Assembly (NCBI GenBank): GCA_037157565.1
Contig: JAZHRO010000019.1
Coordinates: 64,416,501-64,480,500 of the forward strand
Source: Thalassia testudinum
Lineage: Eukaryota; Streptophyta; Magnoliopsida; Alismatales; Hydrocharitaceae
Direction: 5' to 3'
Length of the DNA: 64,000 bases
The notes beneath the pieces are model-generated. The model was not told where the DNA came from. It was given only the letters and a program-made list of their open reading frames with translations, and searched no databases. Every line of letters starts with the position of its first letter. The stretch's first letter is position 1. Position numbers and translations under genes: made by a program. Below are positions 11,200 to 22,400 of the stretch, one piece after another.

Positions 11200-12778
11200 G
11201 GTTGGGAAGGAAGAGTGCCCGGCTAGCGAGAATTTGCCAACTGGGCCAGTTGATTTCGGACCTCTATAAGCTCGTCCTTGTGTTATTTTTGGATAGCCAC
11301 ATTCGTTCTCTAAATGTCAGCCAAAGTCTGAAGGATAAGGGACATTTGATCCCAATTTGGCCCTGATGGATAAGTAGGGTTGGGCCGAGGCTGAGGCGGC
11401 TGGTACGGATGAGGGGGTTGTGGGCGGGGCTGAAAGGGTGGTCTTTGGGTTTGGGAATTTCCCGCTTACTGAAAGTTGGGATGGTTTCACCATCCAGGGT
11501 TATAAGTATTGGAGAATGGGTCATTCTGGATGGCGTTGAGGTCCTTGCAGGTCTGAGGAACCTCCAGAGAGTCAGAGAAAGGGGGAATGGAATTCCCTGG
11601 GCTGGTGTAGAAGGGATTGGATGGCCCTCTGATCCGAGAATCAGATGATGGATATGGATCCATCCTAGGAGAAGATCGATGGAGAATGTTTTGCACAGTT
11701 TCTCGTGTGGAAGGAGGTTGTGCAAAAGAGCTATGCGCAGAGGTGGCTCGCTGTAAGTGCTGAGTCAACTCATCCGCCTTCTTTTCAATGATTGAGACCT
11801 TGTCCAATCGACTGGACATTAATTCCAGGTCGACTGATGCGGACGGCCCTACGTCTCATGTGCTCCCCTAAGATTCGTCGATGCGTGGGTATTCGTCCTG
11901 TTGAATAATCACATGGAGTCATTGTTGATGGAGTTCTCGCACATGTTTTCGAGAATCTCCCACACGGTGTCCTCATGTTGACCCATGATATTCCCTCCGC
12001 AGGTTGCATTGACAAAAAGACGGATGTCCTCACAGAGTCCCTGGTAAAAAGATTGGACTTGTTCCCATTTAGGAACTCCATGATGGGGGCACTTTCTCAT
12101 GAGATCCTGAAAGCGATCCCATGCTTCATGGAGAGGTTCCCCTGTTTGCTGAGTGAAGTGAGTAATCTGATGGCGCAAGGCATTGGTCCGACCAACGAGA
12201 AAGAGCTTTTTCAAAAATTCGGACTGAAGTTCTTCCCAAGTGTTGATCGGCTGGGTCTGGGTTTGATACCAATGAGCAGCCTTGTCCATAAGAGAGAAGG
12301 AGAACATCTTCATGAGAAGAATATCCCGATTTTGTGCATTTGACCCAAAAGTTTGGGCCAGATGCTTTAGCTGCTTGATGTGCTGAAAGGGATCTTCGGA
12401 ATTAAGCCCATGGAATTTAGGTATAGCATGAATCATATTGGGCTTTAATTCGGAATCAGGTCCTCCAGTCGGGATTTTGACTCGAGGCTCAATGGCCACC
12501 GCAACAGGATTATAATGGTCCCGCATCATAGGATGCTGCGGTGGGTGCACAAAGTTTTGGAAGAGGTCATTGAGTCGCTGGAGCTGGTGCTCCAGATTGT
12601 TTTCTTCCTCAACTGGCTGAGCCATGATGGGGGAAGAAGAAGAGCTTGGTTCAGAATCAGATGAGAGAATAATGGGGTGGGGTTGCTGCCCAAACACGGG
12701 CGTCGAGGCTTGGCCTTGACGAGAGTGAATTCCTAAAGGAGGTCTTAAGGGTGGTCTCAAGGACCTCCTACCGTACAT
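11200..12778 (-). pseudogene. Athila-1 gag, frameshifted
   Basis: Gag forms the particle shell and binds element RNA. From the start at 12778 (MYGRRSLRPPLRPPLG) the frame stays open to 11909. The Retrotrans_gag core lies between about residues 95 and 270, with FHGLNSEDPFQHIKQL, DKAAHWY and FLKKLFLVGRTNALRHQITHF. A one-base deletion near 11843-11844, judged against Athila-2, moves the rest into the frame used by protease and RT. Two more in-frame stops follow in the proline/glutamine-rich tail. I see no CCHC zinc knuckle. Confidence 0.87.
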
Positions 12779-13698
12779 GCACTGTTGGAATAAATGAGTT
12801 TAGAAGGTGCTAGACCCAATCAAGACACCCAAAAAAAAAATTGTTGGGTGACTACAGAGGTGCGGGGCAGATGGACCCCTTGATCAAAAAGATCGTCCAC
12901 CTGAGAATTACCTGGGCAGCCAGAGAGGGTGAGTCCCGCGAAGACCCCTACATGGTAGAGCGTCCCCACGGGTTACAGGGTTTCCCCCACCCGACCTCTC
13001 TTGTCACTGCGGTTCCCGGTAGACCAAGATGGGGATCTTGACCTCTTAAGTCTACCTCTTTTACTTTAAGATCAAGGTGCTTAAGGTTCCACTTGAACTC
13101 TTAGGTATTTTTGTGAAAAAGGTGACCTAATTTGAAGGTTAGTTGACCCTAAGGGTCAACTTCACCTAGTGATTTTGAGAACTTATTAGGTCTTATTTCT
13201 TAAGGTTCAAGTGTTTAGAGAGCCAATTTCTTTAGGGTTTTTCTTAATAGGCATTTTCAACCAATGGCTTAGGCACACCTCTTTTTGGGAAGATTTTTTC
13301 TTTGTTAATGGAAGGTGTGTCTCTAGAAACCCTAGATTTTCAATCCTTGGATTGACTCTAGTTGGTCCATTTTAGTTACCTCAAAATGTTAGTATCTGGG
13401 GCTCAATCAAGAAGGTTTTAGCCCTAGTTACCTTAGTTGGATGGACAGTTAAGCATGTGTTGAAACGAAAATTAGGCAACTCTGATGAATTACTATGTAT
13501 GATGCAGGTAGCCCTAAGTTGATTTTTCTTTTGTTCCTTTTCAGATTTTAAGGGAGTTAAGAAAGGGCTAATGAAGATTACCTGGTTGTTGGAGTGTTTG
13601 TTGTGCGGCTGCTCTTCTCATTCTTTTACCTGCACAAGAGAGAGAAAAAGATTAGCAATCTCTTAAAAGAAATTCAAAGCTTCTAGAATAGCCGTTGC
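12779..13698 (-). other. Athila-1 leader with conserved block
   Basis: Noncoding sequence between the primer site and the gag start. The ~200 bases nearest gag (12841-13041) match the corresponding leader blocks of the non-autonomous element (about 40700-40890) and Athila-2 (about 56690-56885), including CCCCTACA-N-GTAGAGC and GGGTTACAG. This is the usual place for a packaging signal; that role is inferred. Confidence 0.6.
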
Positions 13699-13716
13699 TC
13701 CCCGGCAACGGCGCCA
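13699..13716 (-). other. Athila-1 primer binding site (tRNA-Asp)
   Basis: The minus strand reads TGGCGCCGTTGCCGGGGA, an exact 18-base complement to the 3' end of plant tRNA-Asp(GUC), one base from the LTR. It marks the right LTR as the 5' LTR and fixes the element orientation. Confidence 0.92.
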
Positions 13717-13717
13717 A

Positions 13718-16420
13718 TGATAATGGCGAATGTCCCGACAGAACCGTGGCTAGTCTTTGTTTGTTTTAGTGCTTATTACAGAAATATCGTTGTGGTATAG
13801 ATAAAATAGCTACGGTTGTCGTTGCCATTACAATTTTTTTACTCGGAAATAGTTTCTCGAGGTCGAACTCAGGGAGCTACTGGAATTCTAGAAGTACAAT
13901 ATTTCTTTATTACAAAAATAAGAGAGAGAGAGAGAGAGGGAGAAGTAGATTTCTGTCTCTTGGCTTTTTCTTCTTCTCTTCTTTCTCTCGTTGCTTGTCT
14001 TCTTCTTCTCTTCCTTCTCTTTTCTTCTTTACGAGTCTTCTTCTTTCTTCTTCTCTTTATTTTCTTTCTATCTTCTTTGGAGCTTCATCCGTCGTCTGAT
14101 ATCTCAGTCAGACGGCTTAAACGGCGGTCTGCTACAGTGCTTCCCCTTTCTTCCTTCGCTGCTTCTCCTTCTTCTTCCTTAGCATTCTACCTTGCTCAGC
14201 TGCAAGGCTTCTTCTTCTTCTGCTCCTCTTCTTCTTCTTCTTGTGGCCAAGTGTGAATCTTTTTCCTCGCACCCTGTCCCTACACAAAGCAAAACCTAAC
14301 CCTTCCCTCTACCCACACGTCTCTCACTCTCTCTGCAAACCGCTCATAGGAAGCTCTCCCAAAGCTGGGTTATCGGGTCGGGTAGCGTACCCGGGACCAG
14401 GCGTACCGGCGTGTATGGTACGCGAGGAGTGCGCAGGTGGTGTCGGGTCGGGTCCGCCGGATCCGCGTGGTGAACTCACGGATCGGGCGGGTGAGTGGGG
14501 TGCGGGACCTCACCCTAGGTGTCTCGAGGTGATTAAGAGAAAACACAAAATCAATTTAAATCAGCGCGGCGTTTCGAAAACTTACGATGTGGGACTATCC
14601 TGCTCGCCCTTCTCGCACGTGCCCGCAGGAGAGCCACGACCTGGCCTCAGCAGCTGCGTCCTCGCCTCTCTTTGCAGACTTGCTCGTTGCCTTCGCCCAA
14701 GTCCCTACAGCTCGCCTCAGCTGGGATCCTTCTGCTGCAGGGCCTGGAGCTCGCGTAGAAGCTCCTTCAGTCGTCGTCAATGGCGGTTGGGGCTCCGACC
14801 CTGTCAGACAGAAACACGGCCTCTCGGCCTAATCAGACTACAGGGTGACCTTCGCCGTGGCACGGCAAAGGTGATGCGGGGTGTAGTAGGTCGTGGAACG
14901 GCCTAGGAGTGCGTGCCTAGGTCGACCTGTGACCGGAAAAGTGGGTGTGTTCGACGGGGCTTTGTGTGGGTGTGGAGTGGCAGTGAAGGGGCGGAAGTGG
15001 TTTAGTGTGATGAGGCGGAGGTTTTGGGTCGGTCGGCAAGTCGTGTGGAGTGGCCGAATGATGGGGCGACTCACCGAAGATTGGCCAGAGGCGTGGAAGA
15101 CGAGGGTGGTCAGGCGTTGTCGAGGGGCGGTTGAACAAATTGAGTTGGGGAAAAGAAAGAGGGGAGGAAGGGAGATAACTGTTACCTACTTATAGGGACG
15201 AGGGGGGCCGGAGCAGGGCAGCAGTCGTACTGACTGTCGCCGGAGAAGAAATACCTAGAGGGGGAGGGCGGCGGCGAGGAAGAGAGCAAGAGGGTGCGCG
15301 CTGGGTACGGCGCGACACGGGAAGAGCAGGCGAAGGTGGCTCTGCTGCTGGTATTGCAGCAGAGCGACGAGACGGAGGAGGAGGAGCCGCCGGAGCTGGT
15401 GGGTTTCTGCCGGAGTGGGAAGAGAGGAATAGTAGGGGTTTTCTCCGTCAGGACCAAGCTACCAGAGTCGGCTGGCGACGCTGGTCCGTATAAAGGCAGT
15501 GGCGGAGGGGTGGGCGCAGGGAGGCGACGTGCCTCCCTCGCCGGAGAATGGCCGGGATTTTGACCCATACCTTCAGCAAGTTCGCACGGAAGGTGTGGGC
15601 GAGGACAGACGGCATGGCGGTGTCCCTGCGACAGCAGACGTCGCGGGGAACACCGGGTTCATCCTGCAGGACGCCTCCCTCACCCTGCGCGGCGACATGC
15701 TCCGCGCAAAGTCGCCGGAGCATGGTGCTACGCAGACTTGCAGGAGGGACCTGTATGCAAAGAACGACGAAGAATCTAGGGGCCAAAATGTAGGGGTTTC
15801 AAAAGTTGAGGGTCAAAAAGTAATAGATGAGGACCAAATTGCAAAGTCGGTCAAGAAGGTCTCTTCTTAGGCTCAAGTTTTTATGCATGACTAAATGGGA
15901 CCTAAGGATTCTAATGGTGAATTTTATTTCTAGGTCAGACCTTGTTTGATCGGCCAATTTACGTAAAAACCTAAATTAAATCATTAATTGGGCATGGTTC
16001 TCAATGTAGGTCAAAATGGGTTCCCAAGGCCAAATTGAAGGTTCCAAACCCTAGAGATTATTTTTCTATGAATTTTAGAGGGTTTAGTCGATTTTTACCC
16101 TATCTCGAACCTCGTGAATTGAAGTGGATTTATTTTAGGGTTACAGAATGTCATTTAATTCCTTGGAGTCGTTGTAGCCCTTGTTGTATCTGATCATCCC
16201 ACTTTCTTTCTTTATTAGGTTAGTTTGACCTATGTTTGGACCCTGAGTTACCCTGTTTACAGATTGTGTTGGTGAAATTGCATTTTTACCCCTTATGACT
16301 TGTTTTCTTCTTAATCTCAGAATTCTCTGAGTCAAGCCTTTCTATGAGTTATGTAGGAGCTTTTTCTCGAATATCTAGGTTAGATTATGCTAGTTAGGGT
16401 TCATGATGAGGTTCTCATCA
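13718..16420 (-). repeat. Athila-1 5' LTR (right copy)
   Basis: Starts TGATAATGG on the plus strand next to the primer site and ends TGATGAGGTTCTCATCA at 16420, followed by the ATGTG duplication. Its minus-strand start is an exact 7-bp inverted repeat around AAC. It would hold the promoter for the element RNA. A GA microsatellite lies at about 13919-13938 and a TATA-like box at 15487-15496 on the minus strand. Confidence 0.93.
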
Positions 16421-16425
16421 ATGTG
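16421..16425. repeat. target site duplication ATGTG, right of Athila-1
   Basis: Identical to 2800-2804 and directly after the terminal CA of the right LTR. Confidence 0.92.
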
Positions 16426-16830
16426 CTCCTTAACGTTTCTAATGCCCCTGTACTTTAGTGAGACAAGTTTGCTAAGGAGATTACTTGTCTCAACTTTCTC
16501 ATTCTTAGTAAACCTCTTCTCTATCTCATCAAGGAATTTCTTAGAGTTTAATTCCTCTAAGATGACACCCTTAATGTTTTCTGGGATGGCATGCTTCATT
16601 ATCATCAGACACATGCGATTTGATCACTCCCACTTCTCAAAGTTCTTGATATCATCAGGAGAACTCTTATCCATAAGAGGGGAGGGAGGATCAATCCTAA
16701 GCGCAAGGTCTAGATCCATTAATCCTAGAACAATAAGAATACTTTCTTTCTAGAACTTAAAATTAGATCCATTTAATTTCGGAATAGAATTTAGGTTGGT
16801 AGTTATGTCAGATGCAGAGGAGTTAACTGG
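16426..16830 (-). pseudogene. copia gag, N-terminal half
   Basis: On the minus strand the frame from about 16830 reads TTNLNSIPKLNGSNFKF, then a stop where tryptophan is usual, then the DLDLALRIDPP and DKSSPDDIKNFEKWE segments, another stop, and the open piece 16390-16614 with MCLMIMKHAIPENIKG, LDEIEKRFTKNEK and the SLKYRGIRNVKEHI block. This is the N-terminal gag domain of copia elements. The frame leads into the Athila-1 insertion and resumes at 2799. Both stops fit C-to-T or G-to-A change of the usual codon. Confidence 0.8.
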
Positions 16831-17928
16831 AAAATAAAGGAATAGACAAAATACATGCTCAGAATGAAGAAACGAACAATACAACATTAATATTTAGTCT
16901 TTGGACAATAAACTTTAACATTGTTAAAGGGTAGTCTTCAAGAAATGATAAATAACTATTGAAAACAATCATGTAAGTTATTAAGCCATCTTTGGATTAA
17001 CTTAGTTACTCACATGAATCTTAATAATTCAATAGAAAATTCATCACAAATATATATAGATATATACACGTGTATTCAGTAATGAGGCGATTTTCCTTTA
17101 GGCCAATCATCCCACACACAAATACAAACATATACAACTATTTTAATGTTTTAAATAAACTGGCACAAGAAACAAACTGCTTTGGCAAGAATTACTAAAT
17201 GTGATAGAATACTTAACACATTAAAACCAATTACTAATGTTCATTCCAGAATATTCAAGATCATAATATTATATCCCAAACAACACACTAGTACCAGTAC
17301 TGATGGTGGGTACTGGTACCAACTGTATGGACCAAGTACCGGTACTGATGATGAGTACCGGTACCAACTATATGGACCAAGTACCAATACGGATCCTTAT
17401 GTATTGGTACCCAAATGATGTGTACCGATACTGATCTTATGCACCGGGACTACATCAGTTCTGGATACCTTTCCGGGAACCTGATCCGTATGCCATATGT
17501 ACCGATACTAATGTCAATTAATGTCGATACTACAACGGTTCTGGATGCGTTCCTGGAACCTAACTTGTATCCCACATGTATCGGTACTCATCATGAGTAC
17601 CGGTACCCGAACGATACAAGCAACACTAGTACCAATACTCATAATGAGTATCGGATCGACTTTGGCCCAATTCCAGGGCGGTGATAAGAAGTCAAGATTT
17701 AGGGAAAAACCCCCAAATCGCGATTCCAATCAAATAATCTCGATTTATTGATCATGCATGGGATATAAGCAATCATGAAAACATAAAACAACCATTAGTT
17801 TACATTGATTCATCAAGATGGGATTGAATTAACCCAAAACTGTTCAAAGAACAATTCCCTAAAAAACGAACGAAAAATTATTCTTCCCAAAATTTGAATC
17901 ATTAAGGCAATGATACAATGAAAAAAAT
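16831..17928 (-). other. copia leader with repeats
   Basis: About 1.1 kb between the primer site and gag, long for a copia leader. It contains the GGTAC-rich repeat block listed separately and AT-rich sequence elsewhere. No coding frame is convincing. Confidence 0.5.
17289..17660. repeat. GGTAC-rich palindromic repeat block
   Basis: Two direct 45-bp units (17290-17334 and 17335-17379) share AGTACCRGTACTGATGRTG and end ACTRTATGGACCA; a third, partial unit follows. Each contains GTACCGGTAC-like palindromes facing each other. Further on, two degenerate units about 80 bp apart (TACATCAGTTCTGGAT at 17451 and TACAACGGTTCTGGAT at 17531) repeat the pattern. Decay is mostly C/T and G/A. Confidence 0.75.
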
Positions 17929-17940
17929 GCTCTGATATCA
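17929..17940 (-). other. copia primer binding site (initiator tRNA-Met)
   Basis: The minus strand reads TGATATCAGAGC, one change from the classic TGGTATCAGAGC, two bases from the LTR end. Confidence 0.75.
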
Positions 17941-17942
17941 CT

Positions 17943-18522
17943 TGATGGAATTAATTAATCAACTGTATGAAAAATATAAACATAATGATTTTTCTATAAT
18001 CTCAAGAACTATCTAATCGTCATATCATCAACCAAAATGAAATGGAAGATGAGGGGTGGAAGTATACCTGAATCCATCACTTCAGTGATTTGACAGAGAA
18101 ACATGTGCGAATTCTCTGGAGTCAGAGAGTCCTCCAAAGAGGGGGCGATGGTGCTTCCAAAGGGAACAGAGAGAAAGTGCGGAAGAAACTGGGGGGAGGA
18201 ATCGTACCCCCAAGGTTCTATCCTGGGGCCTATTTATAACCTTTTCTGCAATGAGATGCAGAAAAACCATAACTGCCCAGTTCTCTCTTATCCCTTCGGG
18301 GACAATAATCACTTAATATGAAATGATAATTCCTCCCATCATAGAGTTGCATTTCCTTAAGATATATATGTATGAAATCCCATATCCTAACGAGATGCAA
18401 GTGATTAATTAACTTAATTAAATCACATTAATTACCACATATGTGATGTTAAATATGAATGTATATTATAGCGTATGATTTCATAATAATAATATAATAT
18501 GGTTCACATTATGATTCTAACA
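17943..18522 (-). repeat. copia 5' LTR
   Basis: 580 bp. The minus strand starts TGTTAGAATCATAATGTG and ends TTAATTCCATCA beside the primer site, the usual TG...CA ends. It contains a good TATA box. The partner LTR lies beyond the left edge, so the outer end at 18522 is set by the TG alone. Confidence 0.72.
18229..18240 (-). promoter_or_regulatory. copia LTR TATA box
   Basis: The minus strand reads GTTATAAATAGG, about 285 bases inside the LTR. It is a strong plant TATA box and the likely promoter of the copia RNA. Confidence 0.6.
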
Positions 18523-19433
18523 CCTAGCACATGGCCCATAAAAGCTCTTAATCAAGTAGAAACCTGACCAAGAGAGTAGTCACGTAAATCCGCCAAATGG
18601 GTCTTCACTCATCTAACAAATGAAAGCAGGAAGCGAAGGGTAAGACAACCTTCATTCCCCCTACTAAGTCTAGTAGAACAGATCCGTTGAAAGACTTAGG
18701 CTTGGATGACTGATAAGCCCAACACATTACCAGGAAAGGTAGACAACACCCAACATGCGGCACACTCAGTCGGCTACCCTACCCGGCTAACCGCATCAAA
18801 TGACTAGACGACACCAGTTATGCTAATTTAATAGTTCCAGCGAATAGAGTCTAACGGTCACTAATCGACGACCGAACTTCAACCACAACACCCATGATTC
18901 AAGAATCTTGCAACCATGAGGTTCATAACATTACGAGTTCACAGTTCATAAATAAGATGTGATCCCCATCACGAGGGATCACATGCATTGAGAGAGAGAG
19001 TTTACTTGTAACAAAATTACTATAGTGAAATTTCTGAGAGTTATCTTACTCTCTCTAAGTGTACGCCTTCCAGGTGGAACGGGTTACTGAACATCCCTAC
19101 CTTGTGATTTGTTTTACTCTTTGTGATCGGCCTTTTTCCCTTATTTGGAGCCTAACAAGACCCAACAAAAAAGGCCCCGATCAACTACCAAAAAAGAGGA
19201 TAAGAGAATCAATCAAGGCTTGCCTAATACAAAGTAAAAAGATTAAAATGCAATATGACTCATAGTTTGGTATAAAAAGGAAAGCCAAGTTAGCATTTAA
19301 ATTACATGGTAAAACTACTAAAGAAATAAAAAAATCCAAAATCAAAAGGAAACTCTCCAAAATCCAGCATCTATAATGAGCTATCATTTTATAAGAATGC
19401 TAAGAAGTCAGATCACAAGCATGAGTTGGAAAC
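18523..19433. other. unassigned sequence
   Basis: No convincing frame, LTR ends, primer site or RNA gene seen. There is a short GA run near 18990 and an inverted pair GTGATCCCCATCAC / GTGATCC near 18959-18983. Probably remnant transposon or other intergenic DNA. Confidence 0.4.
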
Positions 19434-22400
19434 TGTGATGACCCCAGCTCTACTTACTGATTTAACCTAATAAAGCTTGAGTCGTTGAGCTAAATATGCA
19501 ATGTCATTAAATTGAGAATCCAAATTACACTATGGAATGATATTTAAATCAAAATTCAATCTCTCAAAGAAGAAGCATTATTAATACATGATCCACAAAT
19601 TGATTATATTAAGGTAGTTTAGATTATCCATTAATCTCAAATTCAATATAAGAAGGCAATCACATGCATTATTTAATTTGAATTACAATACCCATGCAGG
19701 AATAATCGATTAAGAATAATTTGAACTCTTAGACTCAGCATGAAGGAGGAACGCATGCAAACAATGCAGATCACAGAAAGAGATCAATAATCACAGGACA
19801 CAAAGAAGTAAGTTTGACTACTCTCCCTAATGTTGCCGGAGGGTCACAGTGACCGCAAAACATAAGCCAAAGAGTCCTCATACTTCGCATGCACTTTGAA
19901 GATTAGCCACTAGATTGGCACATCGAGAAACAAGTACTCCATAAGTGCATTATAAGGGTTTTCCTAAAATTCACAGATAACTACATGGTTTATAACATGA
20001 TGATCTGGATTTAGATTAGTTAAGCAAATCAGAGAGTGTGTTAGCCTCCCTGCGTATCTATGAGAGGCTTATTGGCCAACTGAGTAGTGAGGTAGGGGCA
20101 CGAAGGTGGATACGGATAATGTGATATTAGGATACGTACTCAGGTTGTGGAGATGACTACCTGTAAACCAGTGTAGGTCATGTCTGCACATATAGTTCAT
20201 GGAATGTAGTTACCATACTACCTATGCTAAGACCTCAGGTGATGGAATGAGTTGTAGAACATGTATAGGCTTTCCTTCTGGCCAAGAGGCCGGATGCGTC
20301 ATGTCTGTCATACTTCTTGGGATATCATAATGAGATCTCCTTGTGCCTTCCAAAAACTAATTAGTGATAGTCATTACTGTAATACCAAGGGCAACGCACA
20401 TATATCAATAAAGAGTAATGAACATGAAACTAATGATTAGATTAATTAAATGATACCTATCTTTTATGCTCTCTTCATTATATTTTCCATTTATAATACT
20501 CTATTCAGCACTTGCTAATGTATCCTTGGACTTCGTACTCTGGTGCAGTTGAATAGTCAGGAGCAGCTGCATTTGGAGTTACTGGTGTGGGACCTAGCTC
20601 AACACCAGCAAATGGTCTGTGATATTAAGAGATTTTTTTAATTAGTTATTTAGTTTCTCTTTCATGTTTTCTGCTAGTATTCCTTCAGTTGTGAGACTTG
20701 TAGACTTGATTATTTATTTGGTCAGCATTTTCCTTTTGTTATTTAATGTTTTATAAATAATTTGTTTGGCTATTGATGGGAACACCACCATGAGCCCTAA
20801 ATAGCTCATTTTGGCCCAATGAAGAGAATAAATGCTCTTACATAAAGAACTGAAGGTCTTAATTCATTGCATAACCTTTCTGAGAGAAAAATAGGAAATA
20901 AGAGGTAAAACTATAATTTTACCAATGCAGTACAACAACGGATTTTCTCAAGGGGTAAACAAAGGTCAAAGGGTCTTAATAAGATAATAAGTGGGTTGGA
21001 TCAGATAAAAAAGGGTTTGTGTGTACCCTGTGAATTAAATAACTTCTTGAAACCCTAAAACAGACCCACTTGATTAACCAAGGTTTTGATCGAGATAAAA
21101 TTCACTTAAACCCTCTAAAAATCATATAAAAATATTCTCTAGGGTTTAAAACCTTCAATTTGGCCATTGGAACCCATCTTGACCTAGAATGGGGTCTCAA
21201 ATAGATATTTGCCCTAAATTAGATTTTTGCATAAATTTCCTAGTCAAACATGATCAAACCCAAAATCCAACTTCACCATTGGATTCCTTAGGTCCAAATT
21301 AGGTTTGTACCAAAATTTGAACCCAAGTTGAGTTTGCCTTGACCTAGTTTGCAAAAAGGTCCATTCTGATTACATTTGTACCCCTATCTTTCAAAAACCT
21401 TTGCAAAAGGCCCCCTATCTTATTCATCATTTTTGCAATTAGGTCCCTCCACCATTATAGCGGAGGAATCCAACTCCGACGAGCTTTGGAAGGTGATTTC
21501 TCCCTGATTGCTCAGAGAATCACCTTCAAACTTGGAAGGGAGATTCTCTGAGAAAATCCCTCCAATGTGAATCCAGTTTGATGCCCTAATTTCTTCCTAA
21601 TCTCTCATGCGAATGCATGAGAGATTTGGGTCTCTTTTGAGTTTCCTTCTCCGACGAGCATGCCTTGCTTGGAAGCTTGGCTTCCAAGCACAAATCCCCC
21701 TCCAGAGATCTATTAAAGAAGCCCCAAATCCAACCGCATTCCCCAAGCTTGAATTTGACCGGAGACCCTTTCAAATTTGTCTCTCCTCCTCTGACCGATT
21801 CGCTCGTCAAGCTCCGATGACCTTCCATACTCTCCCTCGTCGTCTGACCACAATACCAATGGCAGACTCTTCCTCCTTGCTTTCATCCACGTCGCGCAGC
21901 ACTCGCCGATGCTCCTGCCCCTCTTCATCCTCGCTGACCGTCTCTCTCTGAGCACCTTCGTCTCTGGCGTCGGCAGTACGCGTCCGACGTCATCTTCATC
22001 TCCCCTTCGTCTCCTGACACCCTAGCTAAGTTCTCTCTCTCTTCTACTTCTTCTCCACTCCCTATTTCCCAAAATCGATCACTGCCGACCTCCATCACCC
22101 TCATCTCCTTCATCTCCGACCATCACCTCCGGCGAGCCCGCTCCACCTCCACAGGCCATCCCATCCCTCGCCGACAAGCCCATAAGCTTCCCCTCACTCC
22201 ACTGAACACTTCCCCTCACTCATACCACCGTGCCATTCACCCAAACACACCCCCAAACACACCCACACCTTCGCACATAGTGTGCCATAAGCACGCTTGC
22301 ACAAACGTCCCCACACCACGCCAACCACCCTAGCACATTCGTCGTGCCTCGGCGACACTTCCTAAGCGATTTGACGTGGTCGCGAGGCTGTCTTTGTGAT

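Larger units (their letters stand above)
2805..16420 (-). mobile_element. Athila-1: complete Ty3/gypsy Athila-type retrotransposon, minus strand
   Basis: A 13.6-kb element with LTRs of 2699 and 2703 bp, a tRNA-Asp primer site beside the right LTR, a leader, a gag-protease-RT-RNase H-integrase frame read on the minus strand (7077-12778), a 1.6-kb noncoding 3' module and a polypurine tract beside the left LTR. The DLGAS protease motif, FMDD RT motif and tRNA-Asp primer fit the Athila lineage. Athila elements often carry an env-like ORF between pol and the 3' LTR; none is visible here. One frameshift and many in-frame stops make it inactive. In the first ~120 aligned LTR bases I count four substitutions and one indel, so the insertion is not very recent. 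Confidence 0.93.
1..18522 (-). mobile_element. Ty1/copia retrotransposon, minus strand, 3' end off the left edge, split by Athila-1
   Basis: Read on the minus strand from the right: an LTR (17943-18522), an initiator-Met primer site, a ~1.1-kb leader, gag N-terminus, then the Athila-1 insertion, then gag C-terminus, protease, integrase and reverse transcriptase running off base 1. The order protease-integrase-RT is the copia order. Gag residues resume directly on the other side of the Athila-1 target duplication, so the two pieces are one element. All reading frames are broken, so it is a dead copy. The 3' LTR is outside the window, so its own target duplication cannot be checked. Confidence 0.88.

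Noticed and set aside
11264..11725. A 153-residue frame overlapping Athila-1 gag
   Set aside because: It is the wrong frame of the proline-rich gag tail; the true frame is shown by comparison with Athila-2.
13699..13716. tRNA-Asp fragment as a tRNA gene
   Set aside because: Only the 18-base 3' end is present, next to an LTR: a primer binding site.
17289..17660. Possible CRISPR array or gene
   Set aside because: Units are tandem and palindromic without spacers, in a plant retrotransposon leader; frames across it (17182-17751) arise from the repeats.
21586..22113. Several open frames on both strands in E1
   Set aside because: Inside a solo LTR with defined ends; no domain, no conservation of frame with E2.
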